The position numbers and the translations under genes were made by a program. Shown piece by piece: positions 53,407 through 63,840 of a DNA stretch of 64,000 bases. The notes beneath the pieces are model-generated. The model worked only from the letters and a program-made list of their open reading frames with translations. It was not told where the DNA came from and did no database searches. Origin of the DNA: Taibaiella sp. (GTDB taxonomy: Bacteria; Bacteroidota; Bacteroidia; Chitinophagales; Chitinophagaceae); contig JAHBTQ010000010.1 of assembly GCA_019638495.1 (NCBI GenBank), positions 107,235 to 171,234 of the forward strand, given 5' to 3'. Within the stretch, counting starts at the first letter, position 1; the number at the start of each line of letters is the position of its first letter.

Positions 53407-56400
53407 CTATTTAACTTTCTTAAAAATATCAGGTCTGCGGGCAATAAAGTCGTTGATAGGTTCCATATAGTGCCATGTGAGCACCTGGTAGCCTGCATTT
53501 TTCAGCGTATCTCTTTTCTGCACATCGTCGGCAGATGTTGTTGCAGCATCATGAGGGGCACCGTCGCAGAATATGTAGATGTTGGGTTTGTAAAAGAAGT
53601 CGGGCCTTACAAACATGGCATCTACTTTCGGTTGTGCTTCGTCCGGCAGTTTCAACTCATTAGTGTACAAGTACTTCAAAAAGGCGTCTTCTGTTTCGCT
53701 GTTATGATCCCTGGCCGCCTGTAGTACATGGTATTGTTCGTCATAGCCGCTGAATGCTTTGTTGGCAATTACCTCAACATTAGACTGGCTAAGATTTCTC
53801 AGTGCTTCGCGTATCAGGTTCCTGTCTATCTGCTGGTGGTAATGCTGGTTATAATAGCTCAGTAAGTCATCATAAGTAGCTGGCAGCACTTCTCCCTCTT
53901 TTTCAAATCCGTTCTCAAAGAAACACAACTCGTAAGCTTCCTTCATAACGGTGCGGTATACCTCCGGATTATCCACTATTTGCGATAATACACCAAGGCT
54001 ACCTTCTGATGCCTCATAAATAAGAATGTTGGGTGTATCGCTTTCGCCCATTATTGTTGCGCCAATTTCGTTAGACTCTACCTGGAAGTAGTTTTCAATC
54101 GCTCTTTTTAGCGCGTACATCAATGTGATGATGCCATTGCCGCCACCTTGTAATCCCAATGCAGCTATAGGTTGTATATACAGTGCATTGGCAGTGTCAG
54201 TAGCGTACAACTTCACTTTTCTTATGTCGTCACTTTTGCTTTCGGTTTGTTCTTGTTTCTTGTTCTGCCAGTAACCACTTTTCAGATTCAGGGGATAGCC
54301 GCGCTCCTGCGATACCCGCCACTTAAAGTTTACCTGAACCAGCTTTGCCGCCGGAATAGAGTGTATATGTAATAGCTTTTCATCTCCTAGTTTTACAAGC
54401 GCTTCCGAGGTGCCATCAAAACTACCATCTACGTGGAAGTATGTTTTGATATCGTATCCCTTTCTGGTACGCTCTTCTTCCTGGCAGGTTATTCGTTGCA
54501 GTTCATATGCCCGGCTCTCAGTCATCTCTACAAGGTCGGTATGTGTATACCTGTCCATACCCTCGTTGAGTTCTATATTTACGATAGGATCAACGTTATA
54601 ATTGTATTGATCGTTCATCATGATATAGCCGGTATATGGGCTGATCTTAGCCTTATCCAGCTTGGTTTCTGCTTCGGACATGATTATCCTGTTTACCCGG
54701 TACTTCGATCCATCGTGGTAAATGATATTTTGTGGTCCGAATTCGTTAAGTGCTATAAATCGGGGACGTGAAATGTACTCGCCACCCTGATCTTCATTTT
54801 CCATGAATGCACGAACAGGCAATCTTGTAAAGTTGTAACCAGGCAAGAATCCCTCCGCTGCCAGATACCGGTAAGGGTAAAATTCTGATTGGTCCTTATT
54901 TCTGCCTGCACTTACGCCTTTTTCATTCATATCATTCAGCAGCAAGTCGCGTTGTCTTTCAGCCTGCCGTAGAATTTTATATGCTTCTCTCTTTTTATCG
55001 TGGTTGTCGGCGTATATGCGATTCTCGATAATGGACGTTGCTGCCTTTATCTGGTTTTGTGCAGCCCTGTATAATTTACGCCACCTATCCAAAGATTTAT
55101 CGAAGGCGGTCTCAAAATTGTCAATTCTGATCTTTATCCAGTTATCGTTAAACCAGGAAGGCTTTCTTCTACCAAGTTCATTAGTGAAGTAAGTATCATT
55201 TATAACCTTCTTGAAGTTGTGAAGAATTGTCGCTTTTTCTGTTTCGGAGAGTTTAATATTATCGATGATTTCCTGTCGTAACGGCAACTTCTCGATATTA
55301 TCAGTAAGCACAACTTCTCCGAGAGTGTTATTTAAACTAGCTAACGATTTCTTTGTGAGAATAGAAGCATGTAAGTGGCTATGCAACAACTCTTCATTTA
55401 TCAGATCAATTCTGGGCGCAGTAACCGTTCCGGCCACCATTTGCGCTGCATTTTTAAAATAATGTCTGTCATGAGCACTGTAGTTGGAGCAGTATACCAT
55501 AACCAGGGCGGCCTGGCCGCTCCTGCCAGCACGTCCGCTTCGCTGTGCATAGTTCGAAGGAGATGGCGGCACGTTTCGCATGTGCACAACCGACAAATCA
55601 GAGATATCAATGCCGAGCTCCATGGTAGGTGAGCAAAACAATGCACCTATTTTTCCTTCCCGGAAATCATCTTCTCTTTGTTTTCTTTTTTCTGCATTTA
55701 TCTGGCCAGTGTGCTCTCGGCCCTCTATCGGTTTAATTGCGTGAAAATTGGTCTGGTAAAAGCGCTGAAAATATAAGTTGGGCCTTGGCGCGATCGGCTT
55801 GTACGACCTGCTTTTTATCTTATCAATGTGTAGTGTTTTACCATCTCCCTTTTGCCAGATCAAATTGTCTACTTTCAACTGGTATATTGAAACCTGTTCA
55901 TTGTTTGCTGACTTGGCTGGTTTTTTTGACAACCATCCCGCTTCGCACAGGAAATCGAATAAGTTATAAACAAACTTGTTATAGGCATCTTTTCCTTTCA
56001 GTTCTATGTTATGCAATTTTGCCTGCTTCTTAACGTATCTACCAAACACACTTTGACTGCTGGCGCTTTCGGTGTAAAGATTGATAGCATTGCCAGATAG
56101 TTTTTCAACCCTGATATTGGACGGGAATTCTATTTTTTCGGTCTCATCTAGAGTCCATGGATACCTTAGCTTCTCCTTGATTCGCTTCCCATTCTGCATA
56201 ATGATCGCAGGTTCTAACATCGAAAAGCTAAGTGCATACGATTTTCTGAAATAATCAAACACCTGGTACAAAAAGTCCTTACGCTCTTCAGGGGTCATAT
56301 TATACAGCAGCTCAAATGGCTGCCACAACGAATGGTCTTCAATGGATTCGGCCAGGTGCTTATATTCAATTCCCAGTAACGCACATTGTTCCAGGTTTGG

Positions 56401-58563
56401 AAGAACTACTCGCCAGCTCCTGCGTAGATCATGAATAATGCGGTAGGTTATAAAGTCTTTGAATGCGTCCTCATTTTCCTTTTTAGGCCCAGGAAAGGAT
56501 GCTGGCTGTTTCGCAAATTGTTCCTGTGGAATATTCAAACATGCGAACACCTTTTCTGCAATATTTGTATAGTCAATCGCTCCGTGTATATCTAATGCTT
56601 TTGCTATTGCTGCGCGCAATTGTCCAACTTTAATGAAATCGTTGAAGTGTCCGGCCTGTAAAGAGGCATCCTGTCTATTATCTGTAAAACTTAAAAGTTT
56701 TTGCTTCTCAGAGGGTTCATCGAATGCCTGAAGTTGAGTAATAGTTTCAAATGATAAAACCGTTGTTGCAGTACTACGCCCTTCGCCTCCTAACTTCATG
56801 AGCTTTGTCCATTCCGCTGTATGAGAATCAAACAATGCCCCCGATGTAGGATCAAACATTAGTGGTGCAGATATGTACCAGCCTTCAAACTCCTTTTTAT
56901 CGATAAAAGAGAAGTCGCCATGTTTATCGAAATATATTTTCCTCGGCAACCGGTCTCGGCGTTCTGTTTTAATTGCCCTAGTTCTATCCTTCTTTTGAGG
57001 ATTGAACCATGTCTCTGGCAGATCCTGTTCATCGCGTTCATAATCCCATAGAAGCTCTTCGTCTTCGGTATGTTGTATGAATATGTAACCCTCTTCTTTA
57101 TTACCCTCATCGTCATCTTCTATTATGTCATAGAACTCTCTGGGGTATAATTTGCTTTCTTTATGACTTAGTTTAACGCAGGTAAATTCATGTCCTGATG
57201 TTCGGCTAAACATCAAAGGGAAAAGCATTGTGTTCTTGTCATCAGAATACAGGCCGGCATTTAAATAAAGCTTCCTGGATTTCTGGTCACCCAATGTAGC
57301 ATAAACTGATCCTGTTTGTGCAATAAACTGGTGTAGTCTGTAAGGCAAATAATTCTTGTTTTTTTGGGGATCCGAATTAAGCTTATTTGCCCACTGCAAA
57401 AGCGCTTGAATATGTTCGAAGCATCGTTCAAAGGATACTCCGGTTAAATTACTCAATGCTTCAGCTATCCCAGTGATCTGCACAGGCTTTCGCCTTACCC
57501 ACTTACCTTCTTTGCTTTCAAGCGCAATTTCCTCTTCTATCCATTTGGCTGTAGCATGTTTTTCAAACTCAAATGCCGAATCGTTAATATTTAGATCTTT
57601 ATTTATGGCAGACTGCAGATCTGCAACTGTAGGACCTCGTTCTGTGCTTAGGCTCTTTACCAGATATTCATTCACAACCTGTTGATAGGTGATATCCGTT
57701 CCAAATATGGTAGATGCTATCTCTGCTACTTTTTCTCTCTGCTGCTGAAGTGTTGCATTATCAGATGACACCATTGTGGCGGAAGTTCCAATACAAATTA
57801 CACCGTTCTTTGCACCACTTTTAATTCTCCTGATAAGCATAGAAACGTCTGATCCTTGACGCCCCCGGTAAGTGTGCAATTCGTCAAATACTAGAAAACG
57901 GATGTTTTCTAAAATACTTTCTCTTATGTCTATGTCCTTTCCGCCTCTCGTTAAAATCAACTCCAGCATCATGTAGTTGGTCAAAACAATGTTAGGAGGG
58001 TTTGTCCTTAGTAGATCTCTCTCCGTTTCGGTTTCTTGTCCCGTATATTGTCCGAATGTTATTGGGAAGGTTGATCCGTATTTTTCTTCGTAATTTTTCT
58101 TGAACTTATCAATTTCTTTGTACTGTGAATTGATAAGTGCATTCATAGGATAAACTATAACTGCCTGTACCTTGTTGTGGGCCGAAGAACCCATTTGTAG
58201 CACCTTATTGAAAATTGTCGCTATGTATGTCAAAGATTTACCCGAGCCCGTGCCCGATGTAACGATGAATTCCTTGTCCTTACAACCTAATGATATTGCC
58301 TCCTCCTGGTGTTTATACAGGCCGTATCCAGAAAATATTTTGGCGATTTCCTTATGGAGATGCCCATCATCTACTAGTTTCGATAGTGGGCTGCCTTTTT
58401 CAAAAGTGGGGTTAAACTGAACAAGAGGTTCTGGCCATAATTTTTTGTCACTTATCTCCTTGTCTACAAAAGAAATTATTGCAGGGTCTTTAATGTTCAA
58501 AAAACTCTGGATGTAGTCCCGGTAGTTTGAGATGATTTTATTATGGTAGTTTATTAAATTCAT
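53407..58563 (-). CDS. DEAD-like helicase with DUF1998 and C-terminal nuclease-like domain
   Basis: A 1718-aa SF2 helicase. Walker A FIVTSGTGSGKSLTYIATIF (residue about 104), VYPMNALINSQYKEI, the DELH box LVFDELHTYRGRQGSDVSML (about 227) and motif VI YAQRSGRAGRSGQA (about 1008) are intact. The region about 1470-1545 (ILIYEASEGSLGVLSQIV) is DUF1998, as in DISARM DrmB and Druantia DruE. The last about 65 residues (RPDFFYKPNIYIFCDGAPHD, QKRDTLKNAGYQVLTWHY) look like a Vsr/DUF559-type nuclease. Helicase and DUF1998 are separate DrmA and DrmB in classical DISARM. Base composition is AT-richer than that of the SNF2 gene. Confidence 0.87.
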   Translation of the reverse strand: MNLINYHNKIISNYRDYIQSFLNIKDPAIISFVDKEISDKKLWPEPLVQFNPTFEKGSPLSKLVDDGHLHKEIAKIFSGYGLYKHQEEAISLGCKDKEFIVTSGTGSGKSLTYIATIFNKVLQMGSSAHNKVQAVIVYPMNALINSQYKEIDKFKKNYEEKYGSTFPITFGQYTGQETETERDLLRTNPPNIVLTNYMMLELILTRGGKDIDIRESILENIRFLVFDELHTYRGRQGSDVSMLIRRIKSGAKNGVICIGTSATMVSSDNATLQQQREKVAEIASTIFGTDITYQQVVNEYLVKSLSTERGPTVADLQSAINKDLNINDSAFEFEKHATAKWIEEEIALESKEGKWVRRKPVQITGIAEALSNLTGVSFERCFEHIQALLQWANKLNSDPQKNKNYLPYRLHQFIAQTGSVYATLGDQKSRKLYLNAGLYSDDKNTMLFPLMFSRTSGHEFTCVKLSHKESKLYPREFYDIIEDDDEGNKEEGYIFIQHTEDEELLWDYERDEQDLPETWFNPQKKDRTRAIKTERRDRLPRKIYFDKHGDFSFIDKKEFEGWYISAPLMFDPTSGALFDSHTAEWTKLMKLGGEGRSTATTVLSFETITQLQAFDEPSEKQKLLSFTDNRQDASLQAGHFNDFIKVGQLRAAIAKALDIHGAIDYTNIAEKVFACLNIPQEQFAKQPASFPGPKKENEDAFKDFITYRIIHDLRRSWRVVLPNLEQCALLGIEYKHLAESIEDHSLWQPFELLYNMTPEERKDFLYQVFDYFRKSYALSFSMLEPAIIMQNGKRIKEKLRYPWTLDETEKIEFPSNIRVEKLSGNAINLYTESASSQSVFGRYVKKQAKLHNIELKGKDAYNKFVYNLFDFLCEAGWLSKKPAKSANNEQVSIYQLKVDNLIWQKGDGKTLHIDKIKSRSYKPIAPRPNLYFQRFYQTNFHAIKPIEGREHTGQINAEKRKQREDDFREGKIGALFCSPTMELGIDISDLSVVHMRNVPPSPSNYAQRSGRAGRSGQAALVMVYCSNYSAHDRHYFKNAAQMVAGTVTAPRIDLINEELLHSHLHASILTKKSLASLNNTLGEVVLTDNIEKLPLRQEIIDNIKLSETEKATILHNFKKVINDTYFTNELGRRKPSWFNDNWIKIRIDNFETAFDKSLDRWRKLYRAAQNQIKAATSIIENRIYADNHDKKREAYKILRQAERQRDLLLNDMNEKGVSAGRNKDQSEFYPYRYLAAEGFLPGYNFTRLPVRAFMENEDQGGEYISRPRFIALNEFGPQNIIYHDGSKYRVNRIIMSEAETKLDKAKISPYTGYIMMNDQYNYNVDPIVNIELNEGMDRYTHTDLVEMTESRAYELQRITCQEEERTRKGYDIKTYFHVDGSFDGTSEALVKLGDEKLLHIHSIPAAKLVQVNFKWRVSQERGYPLNLKSGYWQNKKQEQTESKSDDIRKVKLYATDTANALYIQPIAALGLQGGGNGIITLMYALKRAIENYFQVESNEIGATIMGESDTPNILIYEASEGSLGVLSQIVDNPEVYRTVMKEAYELCFFENGFEKEGEVLPATYDDLLSYYNQHYHQQIDRNLIREALRNLSQSNVEVIANKAFSGYDEQYHVLQAARDHNSETEDAFLKYLYTNELKLPDEAQPKVDAMFVRPDFFYKPNIYIFCDGAPHDAATTSADDVQKRDTLKNAGYQVLTWHYMEPINDFIARRPDIFKKVK

Positions 58564-58621
58564 TCTTAGTTTTTGATCTTGGAAATCGTATTAATAAAAG
58601 TAGGTAAAGTAAGAGCTAATT

Positions 58622-59122
58622 CTAGTAAATCTTGCTTTTCAATTCTTTGTAGAGTTCGCCTTCCTCATCCATCCATTCAGGTAAACAATAGTAATTCCCC
58701 CTCACTCCTTTCAGTTTGTAGGGAATTAGCCGTCCGTGCTTCATAGCTGTGTTGAGAAACGCGGATAGATATTTCTCCATGCTGGCCTGTTTTGTTACGA
58801 TTGTTGGCTCCCTGTTGGTTAGCAGCTGTAAAATCTCTGATGAACGAAGTGGTTTTTCGGCTTTAGCAATTAAAAAGGCGATTTTCGTCACCATTGTCCA
58901 TCTTTTATTGTATTCGTCTTTGGGTTTTTCATGGCTTTCAAGACGATTCTTGAGCTTTTCTATCTCAATTAGCGCATCTTTCAACAATTCACGTAGCGAA
59001 TCATTCTCTTTTTGTAGCATATCCGGTGATTTTACTACGTTAGCAAGGCTATTTTCGTCTGCTTTGGTCATGTTTGGCATATGCTGGCGTATCGGATTTG
59101 TATCATTTCCAAATCGGCGCAT
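58622..59122 (-). CDS. Coiled-coil and winged-helix protein, first gene of the cluster
   Basis: A 166-aa protein. Residues about 35-70 form a coiled coil (LQKENDSLRELLKDALIEIEKLKNRLES). The C-terminal 85 residues (KRWTMVTKIAFLIAKAEKPLRSSEILQLLTNREPT, then YLSAFLNTAMKHGRLIPYKLKG) have the shape of a winged helix-turn-helix. It may regulate the cluster or bind DNA as a subunit; no named family was recognised. In-frame ATGs at 59080 and 59071 are also possible starts. Two direct repeats lie at its 5-prime end. It is 58 bases before the giant DUF1998 helicase. Confidence 0.65.
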   Translation of the reverse strand: MRRFGNDTNPIRQHMPNMTKADENSLANVVKSPDMLQKENDSLRELLKDALIEIEKLKNRLESHEKPKDEYNKRWTMVTKIAFLIAKAEKPLRSSEILQLLTNREPTIVTKQASMEKYLSAFLNTAMKHGRLIPYKLKGVRGNYYCLPEWMDEEGELYKELKSKIY

Positions 59123-59186
59123 ATCAAATCTATGCGAATTCTATGAAAATAGCGAATGTTCAGTATCAAATTCTATGCGGGTTCTA
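59122..59186. promoter_or_regulatory. Pair of direct repeats at the head of the defence cluster
   Basis: TATCAAATCTATGCGAATTCTA (22 bases, cited as positions 59122-59143) and a near-identical 23-base copy at 59164-59186 share TATCAAA, CTATGCG and TTCTA. They are spaced about 42 bases, four helical turns, and lie between the divergent cluster and Fic promoters, so they could be an operator. Confidence 0.5.
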
Positions 59187-59247
59187 ATTTCCATCCAATG
59201 TGTTCTTAACTAGTGTGCCTTGGTAACACCTGTATCGCACCAATTAA

Positions 59248-59279
59248 TTTGGACGCCACGGCATTATTTAATAATTTTG
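59248..59279 (+). promoter_or_regulatory. Promoter of the Fic gene
   Basis: TTTG (59248-59251), a 20-base spacer and TAATTTTG (59272-59279) form a complete Bacteroidota-type promoter. The Fic ATG follows 58 bases later. Confidence 0.7.
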
Positions 59280-59337
59280 ATACGCCCACAAAAAATAATA
59301 ATTACACAACCGCAAATAATAAAAATAATGCACCAAT

Positions 59338-60885
59338 ATGGCTACACCTTCGGAAAAATTGGCTGACTCTCTTAAGGAATTGCATAGCATACAGGAAAAG
59401 AATGTTATCGCTATCAAATCTGATATGTTAACTCGAACGCACAGAGAACGGCTTGTGAACAACGGCTTCATTGAGGAGGTATTGCGCGGCTGGTATATCG
59501 CGACAGCACCCCAAGCTGCAAAGGGCGATAGTACAGCTTGGTATACTAACTATTGGGGATTTTGTCTACAATATCTTGAAGATCGCTTTGGTGATGCGTG
59601 GTGCTTATCTCCGGAACAATCTTTAATGATACATGCCGGCAATACCAGGGTGCCAAATCAGTTAGTTGTACGAGCTCCAGGTGGAAACAATTTACCTGTT
59701 GAGTTGCCGATTGGAACATCATTGTTTCTTTTAAAAGCAGAGATACCACCTTCCGATGAGCGATTCATCCGAGATGGTCTGCGGCTATATACGCTCCCGG
59801 CTGCGTTAGCACGTTGTTCTCCAAATACGTTTACTCAAGATTCGCTAGAAGTGCGCACAGGAATTTCAATGATCAGCAATGCTGCTGACATACTTCGGAT
59901 ACTTTTGGAAGGAGGTCACAGTGTAGTTGCTGGCCGCATTGCGGGTGCGTTCCGAAATGCGGGAAAAGATAGGATTGCAGACACAATAGTTAGTACGATG
60001 AAAAGTGCTGGTTACGATGTGCGAGAAAATGACCCATTTGAAGGACAGTCAAATATAATACTACCGCAAAGGGTACGATCTCCTTATGAAGCTCGTATAC
60101 GGTTGATGTGGGCTCAAATGCGTGAGCAAGTTCTGGCAAATTTTCCCATTGCTCCGGGGTTGCCCAAAAACACTGAGGCTTACATGAATACTGTAGACAA
60201 GATATTTGTTACTGATGCTTATCACTCGCTGTCGATTGAAAAGTATAAAGTTACCCCAGAGCTGATCGAACGGGTAAGGTCTGGTTTGTGGAATCTGGCA
60301 GATAACGAGGAAGACAGAAAGCAACGAGCTGCTATGGCCGCAAAAGGCTATTTAGACGCCTTTAAGAGCATAGAAAATAGTCTTAGGCGAATTCTCTCTG
60401 GTGAAAATGCTGGAACAGTTGTCGACCAGGAGCATGGAGATTGGTACCTGAAATTATTTGGGCCTAGCGTGACTTCGGGTATACTAAACGCTGCAGATCT
60501 AGCGGGCTACAGAAATCATCAAGTCTATATTGGAAATTCGATGCACACCCCTCTAAATCGGGATGCTGTACGCGATGCAATGCCCGTGCTTTTTGAACTG
60601 CTGGAAGCAGAGCCTGAAGCAGCGGTTAGAGCCGTGCTGGGGCATTTTATATTTGTCTTTATCCATCCTTATATGGACGGCAATGGCCGTATGGGCAGGT
60701 TTCTGATGAATGCAATGTTGGCTTCCGGTGGTTATCCATGGACGGTGATACCAGTAGAACAACGAGAGCGTTATATGCAGGCATTAGAGGATGCAAGCGT
60801 CCGTCAAAATATTGTTCCATTTGCGACATTTTTGGGATATCTGGTTGATGAGAGCATTAAAGGAAGACCAGTTGCAACTATCTAG
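59338..60885 (+). CDS. Fic-domain protein with AbiEi-like N-terminus
   Basis: A 515-aa protein. Residues about 10-60 (LTRTHRERLVNNGFIEEVLRGWYIATAP) resemble the winged-helix domain of AbiEi-type antitoxins. The C-terminal Fic domain contains FIHPYMDGNGRMGRFLMNAML near residue 440, matching HPFx(D/N)GNGRxxR, so it can transfer AMP or a related group to proteins. A motif SLSIEKYKVT near residue 298 fits the SxxxE inhibitory helix, but the usual G/N after E is K. It would be self-restrained. It is divergent from the defence cluster and may be a toxin-like guard. Confidence 0.85.
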   Translation: MATPSEKLADSLKELHSIQEKNVIAIKSDMLTRTHRERLVNNGFIEEVLRGWYIATAPQAAKGDSTAWYTNYWGFCLQYLEDRFGDAWCLSPEQSLMIHAGNTRVPNQLVVRAPGGNNLPVELPIGTSLFLLKAEIPPSDERFIRDGLRLYTLPAALARCSPNTFTQDSLEVRTGISMISNAADILRILLEGGHSVVAGRIAGAFRNAGKDRIADTIVSTMKSAGYDVRENDPFEGQSNIILPQRVRSPYEARIRLMWAQMREQVLANFPIAPGLPKNTEAYMNTVDKIFVTDAYHSLSIEKYKVTPELIERVRSGLWNLADNEEDRKQRAAMAAKGYLDAFKSIENSLRRILSGENAGTVVDQEHGDWYLKLFGPSVTSGILNAADLAGYRNHQVYIGNSMHTPLNRDAVRDAMPVLFELLEAEPEAAVRAVLGHFIFVFIHPYMDGNGRMGRFLMNAMLASGGYPWTVIPVEQRERYMQALEDASVRQNIVPFATFLGYLVDESIKGRPVATI

Positions 60886-61235
60886 CGAGTAGAGTAATAA
60901 CTCAAGTGTCAGCTCTGCAATGGCAGATACTTTTACAAGTTGGCAGGACGTTTTGACAATAGATAAAACAATATTTGATGGCGCTGTTTGCCGATGTTTG
61001 AAAATATTTGCGGTCGATTTAGAACCCATTTAGATTAAGAAATATGGTCGAAAAGCTCTTTTTTCTGGTGTGCCATTTGTAGTACTAATGGTATGGGTAT
61101 ATACAGAGCTTTTAGTTTGTCAGTTTGCGCAGCAAACATCTGTCAGTCTTTTGCATTCTTCAGTTCTTCATGAGAATAGTAATTCGAGAGCAACGGCAGA
61201 CGGATTTGTTAATTGTGAAATGATAAACTATAACT
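60886..61235. other. Gap upstream of the recombinase unit
   Basis: About 350 bases. No gene is convincing; a 60-codon frame at 61070-61252 lacks any recognisable feature and overlaps the next gene. No tRNA-Ala-like copy was seen here that could serve as the left end of the recombinase element. Confidence 0.5.
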
Positions 61236-61468
61236 ATGGCAAAACAGTTTAAATTAGACTCATCAGACAGAACAGATGATATAACACACGAGGAGGTAAA
61301 AAATTTGGAGACATTCAAAGATTGGAATGAAGAAAAGATTACAGCGCTGATTAGCGCTATAAAAATCTTCTCCGAAGTTGTTTATAGTAACTGGTCAGGC
61401 GGGAAAAAAGCTGATGAAGAAATAGTATTTAACTCCGAGAACGTAATAACAGTAAAAGTAGCAGCATT

Positions 61469-61472
<4 letters not shown>
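61236..61472 (+). CDS. Small hypothetical protein upstream of the recombinase
   Basis: A 78-aa acidic, soluble protein (DDITHEEVKNLETFKDWNEEKITALISAIKIFSEVVYSNW). Helix is predicted for residues about 30-55. Small genes of this kind often precede serine recombinases in Bacteroidota and could be a regulator or accessory factor. Its stop TAA overlaps the codon ATA at which the recombinase would be expected to begin, in the overlapping arrangement ATAA. Function unknown. Confidence 0.6.
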
Positions 61473-63098
<1,626 letters not shown>

Positions 63099-63115
<17 letters not shown>

Positions 63116-63350
63116 TGAGCCACTCAATGTATTTTCTGCTCTTTTTGTTCTTGATTTCTTTTTCTCGTTTCATGGCAGCCTCCCTGGTTGGAAATGATTC
63201 GAAATACTTAACCACCCAATCGTTGGTTTTGGAAGTAAAAGTGGACATCCCGGAGTTGTGCTCGTTCATGCGCTTTTTAATATCTTCTGTATGTCCGGTA
63301 TAGTATTTATCCAGTAGAGGGGAATAGATTATGTATACAGTATAACTCAT
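63099..63350 (-). CDS. GIY-YIG nuclease (small, tRNA-linked)
   Basis: An 83-aa single-domain GIY-YIG protein. VYIIYS and KYYTGHT supply the two tyrosine motifs, DIKKRMNEHNSG gives the conserved Arg and AMKREKEIKN the catalytic Glu, so the active site looks complete. Members cut DNA and several behave as selfish elements, but the YhbQ-like short type has no firm role. The ATG at 63350 is chosen; a longer frame would read into the tRNA. It lies exactly between the intact tRNA-Ala and its broken copy. Confidence 0.88.
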
Positions 63351-63353
63351 GGC

Positions 63354-63381
63354 AAAAAAAAGCCCCGCAATCTGCGGGGCT
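63354..63381 (-). terminator. Terminator of tRNA-Ala
   Basis: A nine-base stem AGCCCCGCA with TGCGGGGCT and a three-base loop is followed, on the minus strand, by seven T residues, directly after the tRNA. Confidence 0.9.
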
Positions 63382-63388
63382 GTATGTT

Positions 63389-63463
<75 letters not shown>

Positions 63464-63483
63464 GTGTGCTGGTTAGCGGAGTG

Positions 63484-63491
63484 CAAATATA
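63484..63491 (-). promoter_or_regulatory. -7 box of tRNA-Ala
   Basis: On the minus strand TATATTTG matches the TAnnTTTG consensus, 20 bases before the tRNA 5-prime end. No clear -33 element. Confidence 0.55.
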
Positions 63492-63538
63492 GCAGCTTTG
63501 GTCAATCTTCGTAACTTTATTCAAAAATTGGCTGTACC

Positions 63539-63709
63539 ATGAAAGAAAGCATCTGGCAGCAAGTGCTAACGTACTTCTATATCAAAAAGCGCGATGCCAA
63601 TGCTCCGCGAAACATAGACTTAAAGTTTATGCACGGCATGAACAGGATATCACTATTCATGTTCCTTATTGCGGTTATCGTGATGATAGTAAGGCTGTTT
63701 CGCCATTAA
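63539..63709 (+). CDS. Small single-span membrane protein (DUF6728-like)
   Basis: A 56-aa protein: an amphipathic N-terminal half (MKESIWQQVLTYFYIKKRD), then MHGMNRISLFMFLIAVIVMIVRL, a membrane helix with a basic C-terminal end (RLFRH). The pattern with MHGMNRIS before one transmembrane segment matches a short Bacteroidota family I recall as DUF6728. Function unknown. It lies between tRNA-Ala (opposite strand) and the lipoprotein gene. Confidence 0.7.
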   Translation: MKESIWQQVLTYFYIKKRDANAPRNIDLKFMHGMNRISLFMFLIAVIVMIVRLFRH

Positions 63710-63840
63710 GTTCAGGTCATCGAAGAAACTTGTGATCCTGTCACGTTTGCGGCCCCTTCTGGCTCCATTTGCGAGCTTATTTTCCTGTCACCCAAGATAT
63801 CACCCCCTTTTTACGTCTATTACAGACAAACACCGATAAT

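Noticed and set aside
49540..58563. Calling the helicase-methylase block a standard class 1 DISARM system
   Set aside because: The phospholipase-D gene drmC is not seen, helicase and DUF1998 are in one chain, and a PD-(D/E)XK nuclease is added, so only DISARM-like is justified without profile searches.
61070..61252. A 60-codon frame upstream of the small recombinase-linked gene
   Set aside because: Overlaps the next gene, has no recognisable pattern or promoter.
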